Source: Maribacter dokdonensis DSW-8
GTDB taxonomy: Bacteria; Bacteroidota; Bacteroidia; Flavobacteriales; Flavobacteriaceae
Reading direction: 5' to 3'
Assembly (NCBI RefSeq): GCF_001447995.1
Contig: NZ_LDPE01000002.1
Location: 1 to 64,000 of the forward strand
DNA: 64,000 nucleotides
In this document: one piece after another, positions 18,054 to 28,063 of the stretch
Position numbering within the stretch: position 1 is the first letter of the stretch
How the letters are laid out: each line of letters opens with the position of its first letter
Translations under genes and position numbers: made by a program
Notes under the pieces: generated by a model
What the model was told of the DNA's origin: nothing
Database searches by the model: none
Seen by the model: only the letters and a program-made list of their open reading frames with translations

Positions 18054-19466
18054 TTAATTCATCCAACCACCACCAAGGGCGCGGTACAATTCTATAATAG
18101 CTTGCAACTCGTCTTTTTTATCTTCTACACCATCTAACTGTGCGGATAATAAACTGTTTTTAGTAGTTAGTACATCGGTATAATTGGTGCTAGATGAATA
18201 TTCCAGTAACGCTTCTGTAAATTCTACGGATTTTTCAAGCGCATTTATTTGATGTGCTCTAGACTCTTGCTTTTCCTTAGTCTTATTGTAGGAATATAAG
18301 GCGTTCGATATTTCTGAACCGGCATTTAACCATGCTGCTTTATAATCATAAAACGACTGTTGTTGAACCGATTTATTAATTTTCAGTCTTGCCTTATTTT
18401 CTCCGTTCGCAAAAATAGGCTGTGTTAAGCCCCCAATTAGATTATAGAAAATGGAGTTGTCGAAAAAATTGGATAAATCTAAGGAAGACAAACCTCCACT
18501 TGCCGTAATGGTCAAGGATGGATAAAAATAGGTTTTAGCCATATTTACATCTTCAAAAGCACTTCTGAAAGCCATTTCCGCTTCTTGAATGTCCGGTCTA
18601 TTTCTTAACAATGAAGATGGTACTCCTATTTTTAAATCGGCGTATGCCTCCTGTTCTTTTAAAGATGTTCTTTCAATAGTACCAGGTAATCTGCCTAACA
18701 AAATAGCTAAAGCATTTTCCTGTTCTAAAATGGATATTTCTATATCTGGTATAGAGGTTTCTATTTCATATCTACTCGCCTCACTTTGAACCACTGCTGC
18801 ACCATCAACCACAGCCGATTCTTTTAAATACTTCATGGTTTCTTGATCGCCAATCCTGTTTTCCAAAGTTTTTTTGGTGATTTCTAGTTGCTCATCTAAA
18901 GACAGTAAATTATAATATGCGGTGGCAATATCAGAAATTAATTGTGTTTGTACCGCTTTGGTTGCTGCTTCGGTCTCTAAAAACGACGCCAAAACAGCTC
19001 GTTTATTACTGCGCAACTTACCCCAAACATCTAGCTCCCAACTACTACTTAGTTGCCCTATATAAGAGGTGGTGTTTAAATTAATTCCTGTTACACCTCC
19101 TAAATTTAGAGAGGACTCCGATGTTTTAGATCGCGTAACACTGGCGCTTCCTTCTAAACTTGGTAACACCGCTAATTTTGCTTCAACCAAACTGGCTTTT
19201 GCCTGATTTATGTTTTCTATTGCTACTTTTAAATCGAGGTTATTTTGCAAACCTTCTTCTATCAAATTTTGCAATACACTGTCGGAAATTATTTCTTTCC
19301 AAGGCATCGTTGCCATGGATGTTGTATCATTAACCAAGGTATCTCTGTATTGTTCTGCAAATTCACTATCTGGCGTGGTATATCTTTTAGTGATCACCCC
19401 ACAAGAATTCATTAGTAAAACAAGTACAGCGATAGGAATGATGTATGTTATAGTATTAGATTTCAT
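18054..19466 (-). CDS. RND efflux outer-membrane lipoprotein, NodT/OprM family
   Basis: The outer-membrane channel of a tripartite pump. The 470 residues begin with a lipoprotein signal (LVLLMNSC, lipidated Cys22) and contain two TolC-like halves with the periplasmic helices, for example LKVAIENINQAKASLVEAKLAVLPSLEG in parts and SLLRNRPDIQEAEMAFRSA in the second half; the C-terminus ends ALGGGWMN as in many NodT proteins. It is the last gene of the MATE - MFP - RND - OMP run, 13 bases after the RND gene. A decayed copy of its 3' end lies at 16431-16730. Confidence 0.94.
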   Translation of the reverse strand: MKSNTITYIIPIAVLVLLMNSCGVITKRYTTPDSEFAEQYRDTLVNDTTSMATMPWKEIISDSVLQNLIEEGLQNNLDLKVAIENINQAKASLVEAKLAVLPSLEGSASVTRSKTSESSLNLGGVTGINLNTTSYIGQLSSSWELDVWGKLRSNKRAVLASFLETEAATKAVQTQLISDIATAYYNLLSLDEQLEITKKTLENRIGDQETMKYLKESAVVDGAAVVQSEASRYEIETSIPDIEISILEQENALAILLGRLPGTIERTSLKEQEAYADLKIGVPSSLLRNRPDIQEAEMAFRSAFEDVNMAKTYFYPSLTITASGGLSSLDLSNFFDNSIFYNLIGGLTQPIFANGENKARLKINKSVQQQSFYDYKAAWLNAGSEISNALYSYNKTKEKQESRAHQINALEKSVEFTEALLEYSSSTNYTDVLTTKNSLLSAQLDGVEDKKDELQAIIELYRALGGGWMN

Positions 19467-19479
19467 ATCTGTATTCGCT

Positions 19480-22400
19480 TTAATTTAATTGTTCTTTTTT
19501 AGTATCAATATCATCTTCATCTCCCCAATCGTGATCGGTAACACCTACTATTCTTTCTTGAAGGGTCTGGAATATGATAAACAATACCGGTATCACCATT
19601 ACACCTAATATGGTACCAACTAGCATACCGCCAATGGCTCCTGTACCAATAGCTCTGTTTCCAACGGCACCAGCACCAGTTGATATCATTAACGGAAATA
19701 ATCCGAAAATAAAGGCGAACGATGTCATTAAAATTGGTCTAAAACGTGCTATGGCTCCGTCTAATGCCGACTGTAGTATTGTTTCTCCTTCTCGTCTTCG
19801 CTGTATGGCAAACTCCACGATTAAAATGGCATTTTTTGCCAGCAACCCAATCAGCATCACTAAGGTAATTTGTATATAAATGTTGTTACTAATACCAAAT
19901 AAGTTTGCAAAGATTAATACTCCGGAAAGTCCTGCCGGTACAGATAATAAAACGGCAATAGGAAGTATAAAGCTCTCGTACTGTGCACACAATAGGAAAT
20001 ACACGAAGATGAAACACAGCATAAAAATGTAAACGGTTTGACTACCTGCGGAAATCTCTTCTCTAGTAATTCCAGAATATTCATATCCGTACCCTGTTGG
20101 TAAGGTTTCTGCCGCTACTTCTTCAATAGCGTTGATTGCATCACCAGAACTATAACCTGAGTTGGGAGCACCACTTATTTTTGCCGCTGTAAATAGATTA
20201 AAACGCGTTAAACTTTGTGGTCCGTAAACCCTTTCTAAGGTTACAAATTCGGTAATAGGTGCCATAACACCATTACCGTTTTTAACTTTTATGGCATTTA
20301 AACTCTCAAGGTTGGCTCTAAAGTTTGGTTCCCCCTGATAATACACACGATATTGCTTTCCAAATTTATTGAAATTAGAAGCATACACACCACTTAAGTA
20401 GCCTTGCATAACACCTAAAACACCTTCTACATCTAAACCTGCTAGCTTGGTTTTAGCAACATCTACTACAACTTCGTATTGTGGAAAAGTTGGATCGAAC
20501 GTTGTACTGGCATATTGTATTTCTGGTCGTTGACTTAATGCTTCAATAAAATCTTGACTTACATCATAAAGGGCATCAACAGTACCACCGCTTTGGTCTT
20601 GTAATTGCACTTCAAAACCGTTACTTAAACCAAACCCTGTAACCGTTGGCGGAGCAAAAAATATCATATTAGCATCTTTTATAGATGCCGTTCTTGCGAA
20701 CAACTGACCAATGATTTCCTGTACACTTTGTCCCTCTCCACTACGCTCATCCCAAGGTTTCAGTTTTAAAATAAACATACCATAATTAGACCCTGTACCA
20801 CTTATAAATCCACGACCGGTAGATCTTAAATATGCGTTTACTTCTGGGATATCTTCAATAATTTTTTGTAGTTCATCTAAAACTTCATCGGTTCTTTCCA
20901 TAGAGGATGCAGCAGGTAAACTAACATCGGCAAAAACAATACCCTGATCTTCATCGGGTACAAAGCCTGTTGCTGTTGTATTCATTAGATAAACAAATAC
21001 ACCAATAAATATAAAGATGACCCCAATGGCAATAGCTTTTTTACGAATTAAAAAGTTTAACGCATTCTTATATTTTGAGGTTGTTTTCTCAAACCCTACG
21101 TTAAATGCTACATAGAAACGTTGCACAAAACTTTTTGATTTATGCTCTTCGTGTGGTTTTAACAATAAGGCACATAAGGCCGGACTCAACGTCAATGCAT
21201 TTACAGCCGATAATATAATGGCAATGGCTAGGGTAATACCAAATTGTTGGTAAAACACTCCAGATGATCCACTAATAAAGGTAACCGGAATAAATACGGC
21301 AGACATCACCAAGGTTATAGAAATAATAGCCCCAGAAATCTCGCTCATGGCATCTAAACTCGCCTTTCGGGCAGATTTATAACCCGAATCCAGTTTGGCG
21401 TGTACAGCCTCTACTACCACAATGGCATCATCTACCACAATACCAATAGCAAGCATTAAAGCAAATAGCGTTAACAGGTTAATGGTAAACCCAAATAAAC
21501 TTAGGAAAAAGAAGGTTCCTACAATAGCCACAGGTACAGATATGGCAGGTATTAATGTAGAACGCCAATCTTGCAAGAAGATAAATACTACAATGAAAAC
21601 CAATAAAAATGCTTCGATTAAAGTACTGATTACCTTTTCGATAGATGCATCTAAAAAGTCATTGGCATTTACCATTTCTGTGTAGGTTAACCCTTCAGGA
21701 AAGTTTTTAGAAGCTTCTTCTAAGGTTGCGATAGATTGCGCAACTACCTCTTGGGCATTTGAACCTGCAGATTGTGCAATGGCAACACCCGTACCAGGCT
21801 GACCTTTAATGGTGGTAATTGTGCTATAGGATTGTGAACCTAATTCTACTCTAGCTACATCTTTTAAACGTAGAATACGCCCGTCGTCCGTAGTTTTGAT
21901 GATGATATCTTCAAATTCTTCGGCGTTTTGTAATTTACCTTTGTATTTTAAGGTATATTGATATGCTTGCGCCCCTTGTAAACCTAATTCTCCTGGTGCA
22001 GCTTCTAAGTTTTGATCATCAAGCGCTGTGGTAATATCAGAAGGAATTAACCCGTAATTCGCCATGATATTCGCCTTAAGCCAAATACGCATACTATATT
22101 CTCTAGAACTAAATGCCGATGCACTACCAACACCATCTATCCTTTTTAAAACAGGTATTAAATTAATTTCAGCGTAATTCTGAATAAATTCCTCGTCATA
22201 TCTGCCATCTTCACTATACAACCCAAAAATAAATACATTACTACTTTGCTGTTTTTGTGTAGTAACACCCGATTGCGTAACTTCTGAAGGCAATAAGTTT
22301 GAAGCCGTAGAAACACTATTTTGAACATTTACCGCAGCGATATCAGGATCGGTACCTAATTCAAAATATACGGTTATACTTGCAGAACCACTAGTTGCAG

Positions 22401-22641
22401 TTGAGGTCATGTAGGTCATCCCTTCCACACCATTAATCGCTTCTTCCAATGGAACAATAACACTATTTAATACAGCTTCTGCATTTGCACCGTCATAAGT
22501 AGCAGAAACTTGTACCGTAGGTGGTGCAATATCTGGATATTGAGATATTGGTAATGTGGTAATTCCGATAATCCCTAAAATCAAAATGATAATAGAAATT
22601 ACAGCCGAAAGAACCGGTCGTTTTATAAATTTATTAAACAT
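19480..22641 (-). CDS. RND efflux permease, HAE1 (AcrB-like) family
   Basis: A 1053-residue inner-membrane proton-drug antiporter with 12 transmembrane helices in two halves. Visible hallmarks are the N-terminal FNKFIKRPVLSAVISIIILI, PPTVQVSATYDGANAE, GLYSEDGRYDEEF, the helix-4 motif ALMLAIGIVVDDAIVVVEAV with the two Asp residues of the proton relay, and the mirror motif in the second half (LVMLIGLLAKNAILIVEFA). Length matches AcrB-type pumps (1030-1060). It lies 15 bases after the adaptor gene and is followed by the OMP gene. Likely substrates are amphiphilic drugs, bile-like compounds or algal phenolics; not resolvable from sequence. Confidence 0.95.
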   Translation of the reverse strand: MFNKFIKRPVLSAVISIIILILGIIGITTLPISQYPDIAPPTVQVSATYDGANAEAVLNSVIVPLEEAINGVEGMTYMTSTATSGSASITVYFELGTDPDIAAVNVQNSVSTASNLLPSEVTQSGVTTQKQQSSNVFIFGLYSEDGRYDEEFIQNYAEINLIPVLKRIDGVGSASAFSSREYSMRIWLKANIMANYGLIPSDITTALDDQNLEAAPGELGLQGAQAYQYTLKYKGKLQNAEEFEDIIIKTTDDGRILRLKDVARVELGSQSYSTITTIKGQPGTGVAIAQSAGSNAQEVVAQSIATLEEASKNFPEGLTYTEMVNANDFLDASIEKVISTLIEAFLLVFIVVFIFLQDWRSTLIPAISVPVAIVGTFFFLSLFGFTINLLTLFALMLAIGIVVDDAIVVVEAVHAKLDSGYKSARKASLDAMSEISGAIISITLVMSAVFIPVTFISGSSGVFYQQFGITLAIAIILSAVNALTLSPALCALLLKPHEEHKSKSFVQRFYVAFNVGFEKTTSKYKNALNFLIRKKAIAIGVIFIFIGVFVYLMNTTATGFVPDEDQGIVFADVSLPAASSMERTDEVLDELQKIIEDIPEVNAYLRSTGRGFISGTGSNYGMFILKLKPWDERSGEGQSVQEIIGQLFARTASIKDANMIFFAPPTVTGFGLSNGFEVQLQDQSGGTVDALYDVSQDFIEALSQRPEIQYASTTFDPTFPQYEVVVDVAKTKLAGLDVEGVLGVMQGYLSGVYASNFNKFGKQYRVYYQGEPNFRANLESLNAIKVKNGNGVMAPITEFVTLERVYGPQSLTRFNLFTAAKISGAPNSGYSSGDAINAIEEVAAETLPTGYGYEYSGITREEISAGSQTVYIFMLCFIFVYFLLCAQYESFILPIAVLLSVPAGLSGVLIFANLFGISNNIYIQITLVMLIGLLAKNAILIVEFAIQRRREGETILQSALDGAIARFRPILMTSFAFIFGLFPLMISTGAGAVGNRAIGTGAIGGMLVGTILGVMVIPVLFIIFQTLQERIVGVTDHDWGDEDDIDTKKEQLN

Positions 22642-22656
22642 AATTTCTATTATTTA

Positions 22657-23826
22657 TTAGTTGGTAGTTGTTACTTTTTCTGTGATTTGCTGTAGCGCTT
22701 TTATCTCACTTTCGTTTACTTGAACTGGTTTTATTTCTTTACCACTAGATAAACCTGAAATGCCTTCAAGAACTACTTGATCACCAGCTTTAAGTCCGTC
22801 TGTAACAATATACGCCTGACCTGAATTTGTAGCGGTTACAGTAATTTTTTGGGATTGTACTTGCGACTGGTCGTTAACCAAATACACATATACACCACCT
22901 TGAATTTCGTAGGTAGCAGATTGCGGAACAAGAAAGGCATCTTCAATAGTTCTCGGAATTTGTATGGTTGCGCTGTTACCCGTTCTAAGTAGGTTGTCTG
23001 GATTGTCAAAAATAGCACGCACATTAAATGAACCTGTTTCTTCGTCTACTTGACCACTTACTGTTTGTATTTTTCCTTTTTGGTCAAAAGCGGTATAATC
23101 TGGAAGTAAAAGAGAAACTTCATCTAAACTCTTCAGCAAACCTGCCTTTGCAAATTCTAAATACGTTTTTTCATTGATTGAAAAATAAGCGTACACCTGT
23201 TTAATATTAGACACCGTGGTCAAAGGTTCAGAAATGCTACTACTTACCAAACTTCCTAATTTATAAGGTAACGAACCAATATAGCCCGAAACTGGAGCGG
23301 TAATTCTAGTGTAGTTATAATTAGTCTGTGCGTTGGAATAATTGGCTTGCGCCTGTTCTAAAGCTGCATTTGCTGCCGTAAGAGAGTTTTCGGCAGAGGT
23401 TAATTCAAACTTGCTAATAATTTCTCTTTCCACTAAAGGCTTTGCTTTTTCCACATCAACCTGAGCAGAACTAACATCTGCTTTTGCACTGCTAATCGCT
23501 GCCTTTGTACTTAAAAGATCTTGTTGATATTCGGGTGCATTCAATGAGAAAAGGAGTTGTCCTTTTTTTACATATTCGCCCTCATCCACATGTACTTTTT
23601 CTATAAAACCTTCAATTTTAGGGTAAATCTCTATGTTCTCTGTACCTTCAATAGTTACGGGAAATTCTCTGAAGATTTCTATGTCTTTTGAAGAAACGGT
23701 TAGTACTTCGTAATCGGTTACGGCATTTCCTTGTTCAGGCTTCTTTTCGCTGTTGCACGATGCAACTAATATGGCTAAGAACAAGCCATAGCAATAGGTC
23801 TGTATGTTGATATATTTAGTTTTCAT
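22657..23826 (-). CDS. RND efflux periplasmic adaptor (MFP) lipoprotein
   Basis: A 389-residue adaptor linking pump and outer-membrane channel. It has a lipoprotein signal (FLAILVASC, lipidated Cys24), a biotinyl/lipoyl-like half-motif (YPKIEGFIEKVHVDEGEYVKKG), a coiled-coil hairpin rich in Ala/Glu/Gln (about 95-165), the second lipoyl half (YTRITAPVSGYIGSLP) and beta-barrel/membrane-proximal domains. It belongs to the operon starting with the MATE gene and precedes the HAE1 permease by 15 bases. Confidence 0.94.
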   Translation of the reverse strand: MKTKYINIQTYCYGLFLAILVASCNSEKKPEQGNAVTDYEVLTVSSKDIEIFREFPVTIEGTENIEIYPKIEGFIEKVHVDEGEYVKKGQLLFSLNAPEYQQDLLSTKAAISSAKADVSSAQVDVEKAKPLVEREIISKFELTSAENSLTAANAALEQAQANYSNAQTNYNYTRITAPVSGYIGSLPYKLGSLVSSSISEPLTTVSNIKQVYAYFSINEKTYLEFAKAGLLKSLDEVSLLLPDYTAFDQKGKIQTVSGQVDEETGSFNVRAIFDNPDNLLRTGNSATIQIPRTIEDAFLVPQSATYEIQGGVYVYLVNDQSQVQSQKITVTATNSGQAYIVTDGLKAGDQVVLEGISGLSSGKEIKPVQVNESEIKALQQITEKVTTTN

Positions 23827-23879
23827 TTATGTATTTATTTACTGGTTATTTTGAAGTAATTATGATTTACGGTTAAAAT

Positions 23880-25325
23880 TTATTCTGTTAACAATGAGGT
23901 TGCAGTGGATACTTTTAATTTGTGAATCGAATATGTTCTAACGAATACAAATGAGATTAAAGCGGCTAAACAATCGCTTACTACAAAAGCGACCCATATA
24001 CCGATCAAACCATATAAAGCATTTAATGCATACGCTATAGGGACAAATAGTGCAGGGCGCAACAATGCCGATATTGTTGCTATTTTGTTTTGTTGCAGTG
24101 CTTGAAAATAACGTGTCATTACAATCTGCACCATGTAAAACGGAATGGACAATGCGAATATCCGTATGGCTATCTTTGTGATTTTCTTGATGTTATCCTC
24201 ATCACCAATAAAAATATCGATTAATTGTGAGGGAAACAATTCTAATATAACAACACCAATGAACGCAACCAAACTCACCCCGACAACAGCATATTTAAAC
24301 GTCTTTAACGCACGGTCATAACGTTTTGCCCCAAAATTATAACTAACTACAGGTTGCATACCATCACCTGTACCCAGGGCGGTCATCATAAAAAATACAT
24401 TGATGCCAAAAATGATTCCCATAGCGGCGACTCCGTCCGTTCCTCCAGAAGTAAGTAATAATTTGTTGGCGAATATATTTTGAAAGCTAATGGCAATGTC
24501 CATCACAAAAGGCGCAAAACCTACAGAAAATATAGGTAGCACAATGTGCTTTTTAAGTCTTACTTTTCTCCAAACAATAGGAACAACACTTTTCTTTTTT
24601 ACATAGTATCCTATTAGAAACAAAGCATTTACGGCTTGTGCAATTATGGTTGCAAGTGCTGCACCACTTATACCTAAATTGTATATTTTCATAAAAATAT
24701 AATCTAGGCTCACATTAATTAGACAAGATAATAGGATAAGTTTTGCAGGAAAACTTGGATTGCCTTCTGCTCTACACGTAAATTCCAAGGAAAGGAAAAA
24801 ACTTAGTGGAAAGCCTAAGATAATAATCTGTAAATATTCTGCAGAAAGGTCTAAAAGTGTACCTTCTGCACCAAAGGCTAGTAATAATGGCTTATAGAAT
24901 AACAAGCCCAAGGTGGTAAACACGATAATAGCAACTAACAGCCCAGCAACAACACTACCCAAGGCATCTTCGGCTTCTTCATGATTTTTCTCCCCTAAAT
25001 ATTGCGCAATTAATATTCCCGATCCGCTACCAAATAACAATATAAATCCGAACTGAAATAATGTTACCGGAAAAGCCATAGTAACCGCAGATAATCCATC
25101 CGCACCCACAAATTGCCCCACGAATATGCGGTCTACAAAGTTATAAAGCGCATTAATTAGCAGTCCTAATACCGCAGGACCTACAAAGGCAAAAAGTAGT
25201 TTCCGTATAGAGTCGTTCTTCAAGGAATGTTTTTCCTTAATAGTTTCTCCATTGTTAGAAACTACATTTTTCTTAGGTTTTAAGAATTGAAATGCGTTGT
25301 TAAATATGTCCTTCAAATTTTTCAT
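23880..25325 (-). CDS. MATE-family efflux transporter
   Basis: A 481-residue inner-membrane exporter with 12 helices. After a hydrophilic N-terminal stretch of about 35 residues it shows FVGPAVLGLLINALYNFVDRIFVGQ, the first helix of the MATE family, and the repeat-half counterpart AMGIIFGINVFFMMTALGTGDGMQPVV. Members export cationic drugs or flavonoids coupled to Na+ or H+. It is first in a four-gene run with the RND pump genes, 53 bases upstream of the adaptor, so a drug could be moved to the periplasm by MATE and onward by the tripartite pump. It is divergent from an AraC regulator. Confidence 0.93.
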   Translation of the reverse strand: MKNLKDIFNNAFQFLKPKKNVVSNNGETIKEKHSLKNDSIRKLLFAFVGPAVLGLLINALYNFVDRIFVGQFVGADGLSAVTMAFPVTLFQFGFILLFGSGSGILIAQYLGEKNHEEAEDALGSVVAGLLVAIIVFTTLGLLFYKPLLLAFGAEGTLLDLSAEYLQIIILGFPLSFFLSLEFTCRAEGNPSFPAKLILLSCLINVSLDYIFMKIYNLGISGAALATIIAQAVNALFLIGYYVKKKSVVPIVWRKVRLKKHIVLPIFSVGFAPFVMDIAISFQNIFANKLLLTSGGTDGVAAMGIIFGINVFFMMTALGTGDGMQPVVSYNFGAKRYDRALKTFKYAVVGVSLVAFIGVVILELFPSQLIDIFIGDEDNIKKITKIAIRIFALSIPFYMVQIVMTRYFQALQQNKIATISALLRPALFVPIAYALNALYGLIGIWVAFVVSDCLAALISFVFVRTYSIHKLKVSTATSLLTE

Positions 25326-25351
25326 TTACTGAATTACTCACGTATGCAATG

Positions 25352-25359
25352 CAAAAGTA
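25352..25359 (-). promoter_or_regulatory. -7 promoter element of the efflux operon
   Basis: On the minus strand TACTTTTG matches the Bacteroidota -7 consensus TAnnTTTG and lies 27-34 bases before the MATE ATG (25325). No TTG is found at the usual -33 distance, which is common for promoters that depend on an activator such as the divergent AraC protein. Confidence 0.45.
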
Positions 25360-25455
25360 TCAGGATTAAAAACAGAAATATGAATTACAATTTGTGAAAA
25401 AAGGATTATAATTTAGGTTTTTGTACTTTTAGACCTTTCATCCAAAGAATTACAC

Positions 25456-26349
25456 ATGAAAATATTTAGGGATATCAACTCTTATTTCTTAAACCGAACA
25501 CAACCTGCGAATGATTATGCCAACAGTTTTTTTATAAGAAGGATAGAGAAGGGACCAAAACATCAAGAACCCGATGAGGAATTCATGGTACCCCATAAAC
25601 GCGATTTTTTTGAGATCGCTATTTTACAAAAAAGCGACACCAATATTCAAATTGGCAATCAAACCCTTCATCAATTAGAAAATAGCTTGGCTATTGTTTC
25701 CCCTTTTCAGGTGATTAATTATGGTAAAACACCACCCAAGGACGATTATGGTTATATCATTTACTTCAACGCCTCGATCTTCACCAATTTAAATCAGTCT
25801 TATGGGTTACAAAATGAGTTCCCATTTTTCAAGATGCATACCATTCCCATTTATCAGACAACAAAGGAGGATTTTAAAGGCATTCTGCCTATTGCACAAG
25901 AATTATATGATGAATCTAGAAGTACGGCGTTGAACAATCGGGAAATTGTTAGGTCGCTTCTTTTGATTCTACTTTATAAAGTTAAACGTGCTACCCAAAA
26001 TAATAAAGGTATAGTCACTACCAATAGGTTTGATAGTATCATGTCTAAATTTGAGCAACAGATTCTTAAAAGCAACAATAGTTTTTTATCGGTTGTCGAA
26101 TATGCCTCACAGATGAACATAAGTCCTATTTACTTAACGGAATGCACTAAAAAAGCTACAGGCAAAAGTGCTCAGAAGATTATCATAGATTATAAAATAC
26201 TTTTCGCCAAAACACTATTACACCAAATGGATAAATCTGTGGCAGAAATAGCCTATGAATTAGACTTTAATGAAGTAGCCAATTTTAATCAGTTCTTTAA
26301 ACGTAATGTAGGTATTACGGCAAGTCAGTTTCGGAATAACGGGAAATAA
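25456..26349 (+). CDS. AraC-family transcriptional regulator
   Basis: A 297-residue regulator with a cupin-like N-terminal sensor (about 20-170; VPHKRDFFEIAILQ) and a C-terminal double helix-turn-helix (about 200-297): LSVVEYASQMNISPIYLTEC, then SVAEIAYELDFNEVANFNQF and FKRNVGITASQFR. It is divergent from the MATE-RND operon with 130 bases between the starts, and is likely to control it in response to a toxic compound. Confidence 0.93.
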   Translation: MKIFRDINSYFLNRTQPANDYANSFFIRRIEKGPKHQEPDEEFMVPHKRDFFEIAILQKSDTNIQIGNQTLHQLENSLAIVSPFQVINYGKTPPKDDYGYIIYFNASIFTNLNQSYGLQNEFPFFKMHTIPIYQTTKEDFKGILPIAQELYDESRSTALNNREIVRSLLLILLYKVKRATQNNKGIVTTNRFDSIMSKFEQQILKSNNSFLSVVEYASQMNISPIYLTECTKKATGKSAQKIIIDYKILFAKTLLHQMDKSVAEIAYELDFNEVANFNQFFKRNVGITASQFRNNGK

Positions 26350-26482
26350 CGGTGAAGACGATAATTAAAAGATAGGTTCCCGAATAGTGTGCCTTATATT
26401 GGATAAAATCTTGATATTATAAATATTTTCAAGACTAGAACGTTTTAGCCTAAAACAGCGCAAACCACCGTTATTATTTACC
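26350..26482. other. Intergenic region, nothing seen
   Basis: Between the AraC stop and the tRNA terminator I see no ORF, promoter consensus or strong dyad. Confidence 0.4.
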
Positions 26483-26521
26483 AAAAACAAAAAATCCAAC
26501 CTAAATAAATAGATTGGATTT
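26483..26521 (-). terminator. Terminator of the tRNA-Asn transcript
   Basis: On the minus strand AAATCCAA (26521-26514) pairs with TTGGATTT (26499-26492) over a 14-base loop, followed by TTTGTTTTT (26491-26483). It begins ten bases after the tRNA 3' end. Confidence 0.75.
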
Positions 26522-26530
26522 CGTTTTTTG

Positions 26531-26604
26531 CTCCCCCTCTTGGGCTCGAACCAAGGACCCTCTGATTAACAGTCAGATGCTCTAACCAACTGAGCTAAGG
26601 AGGA
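26531..26604 (-). tRNA. trnN: tRNA-Asn (anticodon GTT)
   Basis: A 74-nt cloverleaf: acceptor TCCTCCT pairs with AGGGGGA (one G-T pair), the D-arm is GCTCAGTTGGTTAGAGC, the anticodon arm CTGACTGTTAATCAG carries GTT, and the T-arm contains GGTTCGAGCC. The discriminator base is G, as in asparagine tRNAs. CCA is not encoded and must be added afterwards. Confidence 0.97.
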
Positions 26605-26683
26605 AAATAACCCGTTTTAGTTTCCTAAAGCGGGTGCAAATATAGTAGTTTTTTGAAAGTCTCCAAACAAATAAATTATTTTT

Positions 26684-28036
26684 TTATTTAAATATCGCTT
26701 TATAAACATCATTACCGTTTGCGAACAGTAAAAGTGCTATTAAAATAAAGAATCCGGTAATCTGTGCATACTCTAAAAACTTATCGCTTGGCTTTCTACC
26801 CGTAATCATTTCATAAAGCAAAAACATCACATGACCGCCATCTAATGCTGGTATTGGAAGTATGTTCATAAATGCTAGAATAATCGATATAAACGCAGTG
26901 GTACCCCAAAACGCTGGCCAGTTCCAAGTATCTGGGAACATACCACCAATAGCGGCAAAACCACCCACCTCTTTATAAGCACCGGTATCAGGATTAAAAA
27001 TTTTCTTCATCCCTTTAATGTAATCCGTAAGTGTCTTAACACCTTTGTTCCATCCGGCTGGGATAGATTCTATGAATGTGTAATCTAATTGTTTTACTTG
27101 AAAATAGCCTTCTTTTTCGTATTCCTCTAAACTATCAAATCCTAATGAAACACCTATCTTACCATCGTCAGATATTTTAGCTTCTAATGGCAACTCGGTA
27201 CCATTTCGCTTTACAATAACATTTACCGTTTTTCCTTTATTGACCTCTAAAATAGGACTTACTTGATCTAAATATTCTACCCTAGTTCCTTCAATTTCAA
27301 TTAAAGCATCTCCTTTCTCAAATCCAGTATTTGCATTTGGTGAGCCATCTGGTATTGCATTTATTATAAAAGGACTTCTTTGACTTATAAAACGTGCATT
27401 TTCTTTGTTATTAGAAATAGTTTCAATAAAATCAACTGGTATTTCCTTTTCAATTTTCTGACCATTACGTTCAATAGTAATGTTCTCTCCATACACCACT
27501 TCTGGCACTATGCTGTTTAAAGACTCTATTTTTTTTCCATCAACTGCTAAAATTTTATCACCCGTCTGAACACCAAGGGCATCACCCAAGGTAGTATCCG
27601 TAACCCAAATACCGTCTTTTAAACTATCATTGGCAACATATTGATCTCCATAAGCATATGCCAGACCAATGAATATAACAACGGCCAAAATGAAATTTAC
27701 CGTTACGCCGCCTAACATAATAATTAAACGTTGCCAAGCCGGTTTGCTTCTAAACTCCCACTCCTTAGGTTCTTCTGCCATGGCTTCTTTGTCCATGCTC
27801 TCATCTATCATACCAGATATTTTTACATATCCGCCAAGGGGCAACCAACCAATACCGTATTCGGTCTCACCTATCTTCTTTTTAAACAGTGAAAACTTTA
27901 CATCAAAGAACAAGTAGAATTTCTCAACTCTGGTCTTAAAATATTTTGCCGGTATAAAATGCCCTAACTCGTGTAGTACTATTAATATTGAAAGGCTTAA
28001 AAAAAATTGAATTGTCTTTATTACAATGGGGCTCAT
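26684..28036 (-). CDS. rseP: RIP site-2 metalloprotease RseP
   Basis: A 450-residue inner-membrane zinc protease that cleaves transmembrane substrates such as anti-sigma factors and leftover signal peptides. Visible: HELGH (residues 22-26, zinc site) in the first helix, GGYVKISGM, two PDZ-like stretches in the periplasmic part, and the C-terminal PIPALDGGHVMF that holds the third zinc ligand. An ATG at 28066 would add ten residues, but that codon lies inside the promoter element TACTTTTG (28071-28064, minus strand), so the ATG at 28036 giving MSPIVIKTIQ is the real start. Confidence 0.95.
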   Translation of the reverse strand: MSPIVIKTIQFFLSLSILIVLHELGHFIPAKYFKTRVEKFYLFFDVKFSLFKKKIGETEYGIGWLPLGGYVKISGMIDESMDKEAMAEEPKEWEFRSKPAWQRLIIMLGGVTVNFILAVVIFIGLAYAYGDQYVANDSLKDGIWVTDTTLGDALGVQTGDKILAVDGKKIESLNSIVPEVVYGENITIERNGQKIEKEIPVDFIETISNNKENARFISQRSPFIINAIPDGSPNANTGFEKGDALIEIEGTRVEYLDQVSPILEVNKGKTVNVIVKRNGTELPLEAKISDDGKIGVSLGFDSLEEYEKEGYFQVKQLDYTFIESIPAGWNKGVKTLTDYIKGMKKIFNPDTGAYKEVGGFAAIGGMFPDTWNWPAFWGTTAFISIILAFMNILPIPALDGGHVMFLLYEMITGRKPSDKFLEYAQITGFFILIALLLFANGNDVYKAIFK

Positions 28037-28063
28037 CCTTATTTCGTGAAAATTAAAATCGCA

